Shown piece after piece: positions 29,032 through 37,989 of a stretch of DNA of 64,000 nt (the first letter of the stretch is position 1; every line of letters starts with the position of its first letter). The stretch comes from an uncultured Lachnospiraceae bacterium. GTDB lineage: Bacteria > Bacillota > Clostridia > Lachnospirales > Lachnospiraceae. The notes under the pieces are model-generated. The model searched no databases. It had not been told where the DNA came from and saw only the letters and a list, made by a program, of their open reading frames with translations. The stretch lies in NCBI GenBank assembly GCA_947630295.1, contig CANRGZ010000001.1:36931-100930 (forward strand), written 5' to 3'. A program made the position numbers and the translations under genes.

Positions 29032-30012
29032 ATGTCCTTTTCAAAGAAACCATCCAATATGTACGCTTTCCTTTGTATGTCTTTTCGAAAGCCGGAAAAA
29101 GCCCTCAATAAAAAAAAGAAGTTCCCCGGTTTGCGAAAAGTTTTTCTCCCCCAGTTAAATACGGATATCTTTCAGACGAAAAGGACATCTGCATCTGCCT
29201 TTCGGGAACGTGCCTCTTTCAGTATTGAAGCAGCGGTCTGTCTGAGTCTGTTTCTGTTTGCGGGCTTAAGCCTGCTGTCGTTTGCGGAAATGATTCAGGT
29301 ACAGACAAAGATGATGGTGCCGCTGAAAAACACCTGCAGTAAGCTGGCACAGGATGCGTTTGTTTATGAACTGTTCGGGCAGGAGGGCGTCGATACTGAG
29401 GAATGGAAACAGTTTCTGCTTTCCGGTTTGGGACAGCTGACAGCGAAGCAGCTGTTTCTGCAGGAAGCAGACCGGGATGCGCTGGATCGATCCTGTATCG
29501 TAGACGGAAGCCGGGGCATTCATTTTTCCTGTTCCGCTCTTCCGGATGAATCACAGTACATGGATTTGATTGCAGAATATGAAACAAAACTGCCCTTTTC
29601 TTTCTGGCCGTTTTCTGCATGTAAGGTCGTACAGCGGATTCGGATCCATGCGTGGACAGGAGAAAAGGCGTTTGCCGGAAATGAAGGTATACAGTATGTA
29701 TATCTGACAAAGACAGGGACGGTCTATCATCTGACATTGAACTGCAGGCATTTGAACATTCATTTACGGAAAACATCCATACAGATGGCAGCAGCCCTGC
29801 GCAACCGGGATGGCGCGAAGTATTATCCCTGTCGGATCTGTGGTGCAAAAGAGGCATCAGGGGTGGTTTATATTACGGATTATGGCACGGCATACCACAG
29901 CAGTGAAAGCTGTCCGGAAATCACCAGAAATATCAGAAAGGTACCGATTTCGGAAGTGGTGGGTATGCCTGTCTGCAAAACCTGTGAGGAGGAAGGCTTA
30001 TGCGGAGCATAA
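29032..30012 (+). CDS. TadE-like minor pilin with two C-terminal CxxC modules
   Basis: About 326 residues. A long basic N-terminal tail (about 1-60) precedes a TadE-type segment (RASFSIEAAVCLSLFLFAGLS). A middle domain (about 90-210) follows, then two tandem modules of one pattern: VYLTKTGTVYH, about 8 residues, Cys, and later PCRICGA; and VYITDYGTAYH, Cys, and later VCKTCEE. Each could bind one zinc through Cys/His or form a thiol redox site. Such modules are known in secreted Firmicute proteins, but their use on a pilin-like protein is unusual. The start at 29032 has AAAGGCGG seven bases before it; ATG 29026 is possible. Confidence 0.72.
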   Translation: MSFSKKPSNMYAFLCMSFRKPEKALNKKKKFPGLRKVFLPQLNTDIFQTKRTSASAFRERASFSIEAAVCLSLFLFAGLSLLSFAEMIQVQTKMMVPLKNTCSKLAQDAFVYELFGQEGVDTEEWKQFLLSGLGQLTAKQLFLQEADRDALDRSCIVDGSRGIHFSCSALPDESQYMDLIAEYETKLPFSFWPFSACKVVQRIRIHAWTGEKAFAGNEGIQYVYLTKTGTVYHLTLNCRHLNIHLRKTSIQMAAALRNRDGAKYYPCRICGAKEASGVVYITDYGTAYHSSESCPEITRNIRKVPISEVVGMPVCKTCEEEGLCGA

Positions 30013-30014
30013 TT

Positions 30015-30082
30015 TAAAATGCCTTCCGACGACATGGCAGGTGCGCTCTTCGAGCGCGCGTGCCGATACCTTGTAGGAGGCA
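30015..30082 (+). promoter_or_regulatory. structured leader element, copy 3 (before prepilin peptidase)
   Basis: TAAAAT (30015-30020) runs into TGCCTTCCGACGACA as in copy 2. Three stems can form: TGCCTTC (30020-30026) with GGAGGCA (30076-30082, containing the ribosome binding site), GGCA (30036-30039) with TGCC (30061-30064), and GCGCTC with GAGCGC (30043-30057). ATG of the peptidase gene is 5 bases downstream. The outer stem would hide the ribosome binding site. Confidence 0.55.
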
Positions 30083-30086
30083 GTAC

Positions 30087-30506
30087 ATGAAACATATTAT
30101 CTGCATAGGTTATACCGGTCTTGCGGCCTTCAGTGATCTTCGAACGGGAACGGTTCCGCTGTGGCTGTTGTTGTCAGGATCTTTTGCAGGCCTGCTCTGG
30201 CTGCTGATCACGGGAGAAGCGCAAAGCGGCATGATCGGCATGGTGCCGGGCATTGTACTGATTGTACTTTCACGTGCAGCAAAAGAACATATCGGCACCG
30301 GCGACGGCATTTTGCTGACTGGCATAGGAATGCTGACCGGATGGCTGGTCTGTATGCAGCTGCTTTTGATTGCCTGCATACTGTCTGCTGCTGCCGGCAT
30401 TGCTTTGATGAAGCGCAGAAAGAAAACGATTCGATACAGCCTGCCGTGGATTCCATTTCTGCTTGCGGCGGAACTGCTCCTGTTTTTACCGGAGGCGATA
30501 TCATGA
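30087..30506 (+). CDS. tadV: A24-family prepilin peptidase (TadV/CpaA-like)
   Basis: A 139-residue polytopic membrane aspartic protease that would trim the leader of the Flp and TadE-type prepilins. The two catalytic aspartates are visible in SDLRTGTVP (Asp17) and GTGDGILL (Asp73), with four or so membrane helices. The short length without a methylase domain is normal for TadV. AGGAGG at 30075-30080 sets the start; a longer frame to 30060 would run through the leader element. Its stop overlaps the next start (ATGA). Confidence 0.9.
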   Translation: MKHIICIGYTGLAAFSDLRTGTVPLWLLLSGSFAGLLWLLITGEAQSGMIGMVPGIVLIVLSRAAKEHIGTGDGILLTGIGMLTGWLVCMQLLLIACILSAAAGIALMKRRKKTIRYSLPWIPFLLAAELLLFLPEAIS

Positions 30507-30904
30507 GGTGGAAAGCCAGTTTTACCATTGAAGCGGCGCTTTTGCTGCCGGTGGTACTGTGTGTCATATTTTTTTTGATTTTTCTTGGATTTTATGAACA
30601 TGACAAGGCAGTAATTGCGGAAAAGACATTTCGCTGCGTACGGGAAAGCGCCTTTGGAAGAACAGAGGACGATGCATGTCTGAAACAGATGCAGCAGGAA
30701 TGCGTATCGGCCAAAGCCATTCAGATGCAAACCAATGCCGGGAGCATCACATGGACGGCGGAGACAAAGGGAAGTATCCGCTTTCCGTTTTTGCATCAGA
30801 CGATGGTGATTCGGGAAAAATTCTCGGGTACCGGCTGCTATGCACCGGAAATGATCCGAAAAGCCCTTGGCCTGATGGAAATGAAAAATACAGTCACGGA
30901 GTAA
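30503..30904 (+). CDS. TadE-like minor pilin
   Basis: A 133-residue protein starting MRWKASFTIEAALLLPVVLC, a textbook TadE-type segment: a short basic leader, then a hydrophobic helix with Glu near +5. The rest is a small external domain with few landmarks and two cysteines (ECVSAK and GTGCYAP). It probably belongs to the pilus tip or shaft as a minor pilin and is processed by the peptidase encoded upstream, to which it is coupled by a 4-base overlap. The same DNA holds a longer frame beginning at 30161, inside tadV, which is not the gene start. Confidence 0.78.
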   Translation: MRWKASFTIEAALLLPVVLCVIFFLIFLGFYEHDKAVIAEKTFRCVRESAFGRTEDDACLKQMQQECVSAKAIQMQTNAGSITWTAETKGSIRFPFLHQTMVIREKFSGTGCYAPEMIRKALGLMEMKNTVTE

Positions 30905-30916
30905 GAAAAAACACCA

Positions 30917-32089
30917 ATGAAAAAGTATGTAAGAAATCTGAATAACAATTACCTTATTTTTGAGGAAGAGAGAGAAAACTTCGATATGCTGACAGTTTCC
31001 ATGCTGCAAAACAACCGGATCGAAGGGATGCTGCGCCCCGAAATATCCAAAAGCGGTGCAAAAATCGGGTTTGCATATGAAATCAGCAGAATGCAGCCCA
31101 TGCCGGCGATGTTTGAGGGAAAACCAATGAACCGGCGGTGCCTGCAGATTCTGTTTGACACACTGCATATTTTGTCGCAATCCCTGGAGGCGTATTTTCT
31201 GGACGCCAATCATATTGTACTGGATCCGGCATGCATTTTCTGGGACAGAGCCGGGGAACAGGTTTTTTTCTGTTATGATCCGTTTACGGATTTTGACGGA
31301 AGCAGTCTGAATCTTCTGTGTGAAACGATTCTGGCTGCTATCGATCCAGAGGATGCAACGGCATTAAAAACTGCCTGTTTATTTTTCCGGATGGTCAGAG
31401 AGGAAGCGGTTCGTCTGGAGGAAATCCTGGACAGTCTGAGACAGCCGCCGACGGAAGAAACTGCGGCGGCGTATCTGATGACGGAACCGGATGTACAGAC
31501 GGTGAATGAAACCGTACAGTTCTTTACGGATGCACAAAGAGAAACAGAAGCAGCAAAGCGTCCGGTACAGAGAGGCATAGCAAAGCTGTTTGCGGAAGAA
31601 GAGGAAGACTGGGAAAAAGAGGTGCTGCCGCCGGTTCCTTATAGTGAAGCAAAGCCGGAAAAAACAAGAAAAGCAAAACGCAGAAGGTCAAAAACAGGAA
31701 AAGAACAGGAACTGCTTCAGCCAATGCCCGGACGCGCGGAGACGGCGTATACGGCAGGATGGGGAGATAACGGAAATATTTCACGGCAGTTTGCCCTGAC
31801 GGCGCTGAACAAAGGACAGCCGTCTTTTGAAGTCGGGATATTTCCGTTCCTGATCGGCAGTATACCATATGCGGCGGATGCCTGTATCAAAGATGAAAGT
31901 ATTTCAAGATTTCATGCAAAATTTGATCAGGTCAAAGGAGAAATCCGGCTTTCAGATCTGCATTCCGCGGAGGGAACTTGGTTAAACGGTGCGCGGCTGG
32001 AAGATGGAATATCGAAGGCGATCAGGTATGGAGACCGGATCCGGCTGGGCAGGCTGGAATTTGAAGTAAGAAAGGCAGGGAATCAATGA
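30917..32089 (+). CDS. FHA-domain protein of the Tad locus
   Basis: A 390-residue protein expected in the cytoplasm. The N-terminal region (about 1-190) resembles the domain called DUF6382 in FHA proteins of Clostridia (from memory). A charged, Lys-rich linker follows (about 215-270). The C-terminus (about 295-385) is a forkhead-associated domain with the phosphothreonine-binding landmarks GSIPYAADACIKDESISRFHA and the late NG in GTWLNGARL. It would bind phosphothreonine on a partner, linking the locus to Ser/Thr kinase signalling. The position, 12 bases after a TadE gene and with a 4-base overlap into the adhesin gene, makes it the joint between the Tad and sortase parts. Confidence 0.82.
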   Translation: MKKYVRNLNNNYLIFEEERENFDMLTVSMLQNNRIEGMLRPEISKSGAKIGFAYEISRMQPMPAMFEGKPMNRRCLQILFDTLHILSQSLEAYFLDANHIVLDPACIFWDRAGEQVFFCYDPFTDFDGSSLNLLCETILAAIDPEDATALKTACLFFRMVREEAVRLEEILDSLRQPPTEETAAAYLMTEPDVQTVNETVQFFTDAQRETEAAKRPVQRGIAKLFAEEEEDWEKEVLPPVPYSEAKPEKTRKAKRRRSKTGKEQELLQPMPGRAETAYTAGWGDNGNISRQFALTALNKGQPSFEVGIFPFLIGSIPYAADACIKDESISRFHAKFDQVKGEIRLSDLHSAEGTWLNGARLEDGISKAIRYGDRIRLGRLEFEVRKAGNQ

Positions 32090-35000
32090 AAAAATTGAAA
32101 CGATGGTTCAGTCTGGCATTTTGTGTGATTTTCGCCGCTGTCTGTACGAACCTGCCGCGGCTGATGACAGCGGTTTACGCCGATTCCGTGCCGCAGATCC
32201 GCAAAGTCAGTATTGCGAGCGCAAATGTAATGGTGCAGCCGGCATTGTTTTCCGCCGTATCGGACGGAAAAGCGAATATTGAATCCGCCAGCGGGTTTTC
32301 CTATGCCGGGTATGAGGTCAATAATTCCAAAATTGCAGTTGCACCGCAGGCGGCGAAAACAAGCGATAAGGTAGTAGTTTCCTATAACCGGATTGGTATC
32401 ATAAAAGACGGAAGCCGGATGAAAACAGTATCTGCCAGAATTACATTTACAGATTTTCAGAAAGGAACCGGTCTCGGAGATAATTTGTCTGACAAATATC
32501 CGGGGATTATTACCAGTCCGTCCAGAAGTGCAATACAGCTGCACAACAATTTCTGGACCGGTTTCTTTTTACATAATATTGCTGCGGTCAACATGAAGAT
32601 GGAGTTTTTTTCGGACGGAGAGAAGCTTTCCCTGAAAAATGCAAATATAGGATTTTATTCGCTGAATCCCACCGTTTCCGGGGAGCCTCTGGAGGGGGTT
32701 GCCCTTCGGACGGATAAGTCATACACGGTCAGTCTCACCGACAATACAATTGTGACTTATGGTTTTGAAGAAGGCATGTATAAGTTTCAGGGCGCGCGCA
32801 ATACGACGGCCTGGGAAGATAAAATCGGCGGGAAAAATTTTGAATGCTCGGCGGTGATCTTTGGCAATCCGGAGGAAACGCCTGTGTTTACAATGCTCTC
32901 AAAAAGCGGCTCTTACTGGTTTGCACCGAAAATCGGCGTAAGCTTCAATCCTGTCATTCCGAAAAAACCGGAGAAAACCGTGACCCACTATCTGCAGGAT
33001 GGAAAAACGATACTGGAAAAAGAAGTACGGGAGATTTCTCATGCACAATCCGGAGATATCCTGGAATTTCATATCAATCAGCAGATTGAAGATACCAATA
33101 CCGATTCTTCTGTGTTGTACAAATCTTTTTCCATAGAAGATACCGTTCCGGACAGGACGGAATATATTGTCGGTTCTGCAAAGGTGTATTCCAACGGCAA
33201 TGATATTTCTGATGCGTACAATGTTATATATGATGCAGGAAACAGGCTTTTGAAAGCTACGGCGAAAAATGTCAGTCTGTCCGCCGGGGCAAACAAATCT
33301 CTGACTTATACGGGGGAGGTGATTACGCTTTCTTTTCAAGTCAGCGTCAGTCAGACTGCAGTTTCCCATATGATTTTAAATACCGGGACTGCGCGGATTA
33401 ACGGAGAAAGTTTTTCATCCAATGATGTAAAGGTCAATGTGGATCCGCCGCCGGAAAAAAAGATTCGATTGGGTTCCAAAGAGGTGACAGGCAGTACCGG
33501 CGCAAAAACGGGAGATGAAATTTCGTATATCATCCGTCAGAATATGACGGATTTAAGCGCGCATCATATGCATTACCAGTCATTCGCTGTGACGGATATG
33601 ATTCCAAAGGAAGTGACGATCAGTGGTATTATCGCGTCTGTAGTAAAAAACGGAAGCAGAAAGATTCTTACATCAGATCAATATCATGTCACAAAATCAG
33701 CGCAGAACAGCGGAACACAGCTGAATGTGGCGATCGACCCGTCGTATCTGGCAGCAACGCCAGTCTCCGGCGGCAGTTTTGAACTGGTGGTCACAGGGGA
33801 AATCAATGATCGTTTGGTTTATGGAACCACATTTACCAATACTGCTGAGGTTCGAATCAACGGGGAATCTGCGGTAAGCAATGAGGTGCGGACAGAATCC
33901 CTGGGGGAGGCAAGGCTTCGTATTAATAAATCAGCAGATAAAATCAGATATCGGTTGGGCGATACCATCACTTACACAATTACAGTTACAGATCAGGGTG
34001 CAGCAGCTTCCAATGTAATCATCGAGGATGAAATTACGGAAGGTTCTGTTGTCAATGTGACATCTCTGAAAAAGGATGGAACAGCAATTCCATTGAATGC
34101 GTCCAATCTGAAGATAGAAACGGACCGGAAACGCTTTACTGTTACGACAAAGCAAAATCTGGAACCGGGAAGTACATTTGTTCTGGAATACACAGTTTCC
34201 ACTGAGGGGGTTGATGCCAGTCAGCTTCCCAGAATCAAAAATACAGCCTGTGCTTCCGCGGATAACGCAGGTAAAGTCCGCGTTACAAAATCTCTCGGAC
34301 CGGAGGCGCCATGTGAAGTGGAAGTGACAAAAACAGCGGATAAAGAGACATACAGACCGGAAGATCAGAAAATCAGCTATACCATATGCTGCAGGCAACT
34401 GACGCCGGGCGGAATTGCAAACAATGTCCTGTTGTATGATACGCTGGGGGCTTTACATACGGCTTATGCATTGGACATACAGTCGTTGGTTGTTCAGAAA
34501 ATCGGCAGCAGCGGCGCAGTTTTAAAACAATGGTCTTATGCCGGAGGCGATATGTATGACAGTTATAAAAACAAAGGAGACATACGGTCCGCCGTTTTTG
34601 TCAATACAGAACATATTGGACTGGATACATTCGAAGACTCAATGGATATCACTATGCGGGAGCCGCTGGCATATGGGGAAAGTTTTGTCGTTACCTATGA
34701 TGTTATGCTGAACGATGCATATGAAACGGTACAAAACAGGGTCTCCGGAATTTACAGTTATGCCGGCGGAATGGCACAGTTTGATGATGTAATAGTAGAA
34801 GTGCCGCCGTTTTTCGGCAGTCTGGCGATAGAAAAACGAGCAGATCGGGCGGTGTATACGCCGGGAGATCAGATCAGTTATACGGTAGAAGTCTGGAATC
34901 CGGTAGAAAATTCCTTCGGAATCTGGTTTAATCTGTCTGACATTCTGCGTACGGAAGGCGGAAAAATCGTTGCGGAAAGCCTTAAAGGAACCGGACCCTT

Positions 35001-36396
35001 CGGGGATGATATCCGGATCCTGTCGCAGGATGATATCAGTTACAGTACAAGACACAGATATAATGTAGCAAAAATGAATACCGCAGATCAGCGCTGTGTT
35101 TTTACTTATAAGGTGGATACAGCAGCATGTACGGAAGATCTGGTCAATACCGCGACTGTCAGCAATCCTGAGCAGAATGTAGTAATGGAAGACAGTGCAG
35201 TGGTCAGGCTCAAAGAAGTAGAAGTTTTGTATAAAACCGATGGAAACGGAGAAATATCCGGGATTCCTTCAGAAAAGCAGCTGTATGGAAGAAATCCCTC
35301 CGGAAGTGAGGAGATTCCAAATCAGGGCTATGTATTCTCCGGCTGGATGGCAGACAGCGATGTCGTATTAACGGACGGCAGTACCATCAAAAGCGGGACG
35401 CTGATGCGCAGTACAGATGTCAAAAATGTGGTGCTGACACAGGATAGGATTACATTCACGGCGATCAATGTACTGATGGATATCCGGATAACAACACATT
35501 TTGTGGATCGGGATAACAGGGAACTTGCTGTTTCCGTCGTGGAAGATTATAAATATCAGTCCCATTATACGACAAAACCCGTGGAAATATATGGATATAC
35601 CCAGGAAGATGATTCCGGAAATACGGAAGGGACTGCGGTGGAAGATACGGATGTTTACTATATTTATGCACCTGCCCAGGTGCTGCTGACCATAAAACAT
35701 GTAGACACTCAGGGAAATCAGCTGACCACGCCGGAGGAACGGACGCTGCATTATCTGGATAGTTATACGACGAGTGAAAAAAGTTTTGATCGGTATGTAT
35801 TAAAAACCAGGCCGTCCAATGCGGAAGGCACCATTCGTACAATGGAACCAGTAACGGTATGTTATGTATATCAATTAAAATCCCATGAACTGCTGATCCG
35901 GAAATCAGACGGAAAAGAAAGCTTTCTGCAGAATGCGGGATTTGCATTGTATACCGATTCGGCCGGGAAAACACTTGCAGAAGCGTATATAGATTCTCAG
36001 GAAAAAACAAAATTGACGGAATCCAACGGAACAACAGACCAAAACGGCGTGCTGCATCTTTACGGACTGCAGCCCGGCAGTTATTACATCAAAGAAGTCC
36101 GGGCGCCTTCCGGATATGATTTATATCCGGAGATGATACAGCTGGATTTTTCGGAAGACGGCAGCGTTTTGCTTCGTACAAAGGAAGAGATAAAGGATAT
36201 TACGCCGGAGAATGTACAGATTGAGGTGCTTGTAGAGGACAAAGCGTTTGTTTCGGCGCTTCCGCTGGCAGGCAGCACAGGTATTTTAAGAACGGAGGCA
36301 GGCGGACTTCTGATGGCAGCCGCCGGATTTTTAATAACCATATGGATGGAACGCAGATACAGGAAATCCATTGAAGGAAAGGCAGGGAAAAAATGA
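32086..36396 (+). CDS. large sortase-anchored multidomain surface protein (pilus tip adhesin-like)
   Basis: A 1436-residue secreted protein. A signal peptide (about 1-33, ending AVYADS) is followed by an N-terminal domain to about 290. Next come repeated isopeptide/DUF11-type beta domains (about 300-1040; repeat starts such as NKSADKIRYRLGDTITYTI and EKRADRAVYTPGDQISYTV), an InlB-like segment (about 1045-1090) and two MucBP-type repeats (about 1130-1260). A Cna-B/SpaA domain with an E-box (YYIKEVRAPSGYDLY, about 1325) precedes the sorting signal LPLAG (1392-1396), a hydrophobic helix and a basic tail. The overall layout is that of a tip adhesin of a sortase-built pilus. LPLAG departs from LPxTG. 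Its 4-base overlaps with the FHA gene and the pilin gene imply one transcript. Confidence 0.85.
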   Translation: MKKLKRWFSLAFCVIFAAVCTNLPRLMTAVYADSVPQIRKVSIASANVMVQPALFSAVSDGKANIESASGFSYAGYEVNNSKIAVAPQAAKTSDKVVVSYNRIGIIKDGSRMKTVSARITFTDFQKGTGLGDNLSDKYPGIITSPSRSAIQLHNNFWTGFFLHNIAAVNMKMEFFSDGEKLSLKNANIGFYSLNPTVSGEPLEGVALRTDKSYTVSLTDNTIVTYGFEEGMYKFQGARNTTAWEDKIGGKNFECSAVIFGNPEETPVFTMLSKSGSYWFAPKIGVSFNPVIPKKPEKTVTHYLQDGKTILEKEVREISHAQSGDILEFHINQQIEDTNTDSSVLYKSFSIEDTVPDRTEYIVGSAKVYSNGNDISDAYNVIYDAGNRLLKATAKNVSLSAGANKSLTYTGEVITLSFQVSVSQTAVSHMILNTGTARINGESFSSNDVKVNVDPPPEKKIRLGSKEVTGSTGAKTGDEISYIIRQNMTDLSAHHMHYQSFAVTDMIPKEVTISGIIASVVKNGSRKILTSDQYHVTKSAQNSGTQLNVAIDPSYLAATPVSGGSFELVVTGEINDRLVYGTTFTNTAEVRINGESAVSNEVRTESLGEARLRINKSADKIRYRLGDTITYTITVTDQGAAASNVIIEDEITEGSVVNVTSLKKDGTAIPLNASNLKIETDRKRFTVTTKQNLEPGSTFVLEYTVSTEGVDASQLPRIKNTACASADNAGKVRVTKSLGPEAPCEVEVTKTADKETYRPEDQKISYTICCRQLTPGGIANNVLLYDTLGALHTAYALDIQSLVVQKIGSSGAVLKQWSYAGGDMYDSYKNKGDIRSAVFVNTEHIGLDTFEDSMDITMREPLAYGESFVVTYDVMLNDAYETVQNRVSGIYSYAGGMAQFDDVIVEVPPFFGSLAIEKRADRAVYTPGDQISYTVEVWNPVENSFGIWFNLSDILRTEGGKIVAESLKGTGPFGDDIRILSQDDISYSTRHRYNVAKMNTADQRCVFTYKVDTAACTEDLVNTATVSNPEQNVVMEDSAVVRLKEVEVLYKTDGNGEISGIPSEKQLYGRNPSGSEEIPNQGYVFSGWMADSDVVLTDGSTIKSGTLMRSTDVKNVVLTQDRITFTAINVLMDIRITTHFVDRDNRELAVSVVEDYKYQSHYTTKPVEIYGYTQEDDSGNTEGTAVEDTDVYYIYAPAQVLLTIKHVDTQGNQLTTPEERTLHYLDSYTTSEKSFDRYVLKTRPSNAEGTIRTMEPVTVCYVYQLKSHELLIRKSDGKESFLQNAGFALYTDSAGKTLAEAYIDSQEKTKLTESNGTTDQNGVLHLYGLQPGSYYIKEVRAPSGYDLYPEMIQLDFSEDGSVLLRTKEEIKDITPENVQIEVLVEDKAFVSALPLAGSTGILRTEAGGLLMAAAGFLITIWMERRYRKSIEGKAGKK

Positions 36397-37952
36397 AACT
36401 ATACCGGTTTTTTGGAATGGTGTGTTTATTATGCATGCTGCTGTCGTTACGGGTACAGGCCAGTGTCAGCGGGACAGGAGAGTATGCTTCCGGTGAGACA
36501 GCACTCACGGAAGGAACAAACGGAACCATTCGCGTAGACGGAGAAGCGGGAGATACATTTTACGCGTACACCGTAATGCAGATCAAATACAATCAGGAGG
36601 CAAACGCGCTGGAATATGCGTTTCATGAGAATTTTCAATCTTATCTGCAGACCAGAAAGGAAGCCCCGCAGACCACGGAGGCATATCAGAAGCTGGAGCC
36701 GGATTCCGCCGGGGTGAAGCAGGTACTTGACGGTTATGCGGCATACTGTACGGCAAATCATGTGCCGCAGGCCTACACAATCGCGGCCGATACAGCCGCT
36801 GCGGTGGTACCCGGCCAGTATGTGCTGACCGGCAGGGCCACACAGCCCAACCGGATTTATCAGTATATGACCGCTTCTTTTCCGGTTTACATAACAAACG
36901 GTGTTTATATGTTGAAAAATCAGGTGGATATTTCGCCGAAATATGACGAGACCGGAATCACAAAGGAAATCAATGATACGGACAATCATGCGGCAATCGG
37001 AGACAGCATTTCGTTTTCCATTACTGCCGACATTCCGGTATATCCGGAGAATGCAGCGGCCACTACTTTTATTGTAGGGGACCATATGTCAAAAGGACTG
37101 GCATTGTCGGCATCGTCCATACAAGTGTATTATACAGCCAATCAGGCACTGACCGGCAATTCTGCGGAGGATATCGGCACCAATCCGGCGACAGCATGGG
37201 TACGGCTTCCTTCCGGGGTGGATATTGTTACGGAAACTGATGGATTTTCCGCATCATTTACATATTCGGCCATTCGCGGGTATGCGAAAGTTATGATTCG
37301 TTATGCGGCGACATTGACGGCAGAAGCAAAAGCAGCGGATGCATCAGGAGATGCCGCCGCGTCCAATACCGCCACGCTGCAGTATTCATCCGATCCGTTT
37401 ATTTCAAGCGGTCACGATGAAATTCCCTCGATTCCCTCTGACCCGGTTCCTGTGTATACATATAAAATACTGATTGAGAAGCAGTCGGCAAAGGATGCTT
37501 CCGTCAAGCTGCGTGGCGTCAGCTTTGAAGTAAAGGATGCTTCGGGGAAAACAGTTTCTTTTGTTTCGCAGGGAAAGGACGGATTTTATCGTCGTGCGGT
37601 ATCTTCCGAAGAACCGGAGGCGGAAACTCAGGTCGTGACCGGAGACAACGGGGTGCTGAGCCTGGATGGACTGGATCTGGGAACATACCAGATCAGAGAA
37701 ACCGCGACCATTTCCGGATATACGCTGCTTTCCGGAACAACGCAGGTTACCATTTCGGACACCAATCAGGACGGCGTGGCAGATAAAGCAGAAGACGGTG
37801 CATGCAGGGTTGTTATCAAAAATGCACCTTTGGCAACAAATCTGCCGCGCACCGGCGGCGCAGGCGCATTTCTGTTTCTGGGAACAGGTACATTGATCGC
37901 CGTATGCGGCATGATTTTCATTTTCCGGGGAGAAAGAAAACTTCGCTCCTGA
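36393..37952 (+). CDS. sortase-dependent major pilin, isopeptide-forming
   Basis: A 519-residue SpaA/FimA-type backbone pilin. The signal peptide (about 1-23) is followed by an N-terminal domain and an isopeptide-forming fimbrial domain (about 190-340; TKEINDTDNHAAIGDSISFSI supplies the likely isopeptide lysine). A C-terminal Cna-B domain carries the E-box YQIRETATISGYTLL (about 430), and the sorting signal LPRTG is at 484-488, then a helix and RGERKLRS. VYPENA stands where many backbone pilins carry the YPKN polymerising lysine, so the attachment lysine may be elsewhere. It is coupled to the adhesin gene by a 4-base overlap. Confidence 0.87.
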   Translation: MKLYRFFGMVCLLCMLLSLRVQASVSGTGEYASGETALTEGTNGTIRVDGEAGDTFYAYTVMQIKYNQEANALEYAFHENFQSYLQTRKEAPQTTEAYQKLEPDSAGVKQVLDGYAAYCTANHVPQAYTIAADTAAAVVPGQYVLTGRATQPNRIYQYMTASFPVYITNGVYMLKNQVDISPKYDETGITKEINDTDNHAAIGDSISFSITADIPVYPENAAATTFIVGDHMSKGLALSASSIQVYYTANQALTGNSAEDIGTNPATAWVRLPSGVDIVTETDGFSASFTYSAIRGYAKVMIRYAATLTAEAKAADASGDAAASNTATLQYSSDPFISSGHDEIPSIPSDPVPVYTYKILIEKQSAKDASVKLRGVSFEVKDASGKTVSFVSQGKDGFYRRAVSSEEPEAETQVVTGDNGVLSLDGLDLGTYQIRETATISGYTLLSGTTQVTISDTNQDGVADKAEDGACRVVIKNAPLATNLPRTGGAGAFLFLGTGTLIAVCGMIFIFRGERKLRS

Positions 37953-37989
37953 TATGTGCGTAAGACGATAAAAGGACAGGCATTCAAAC

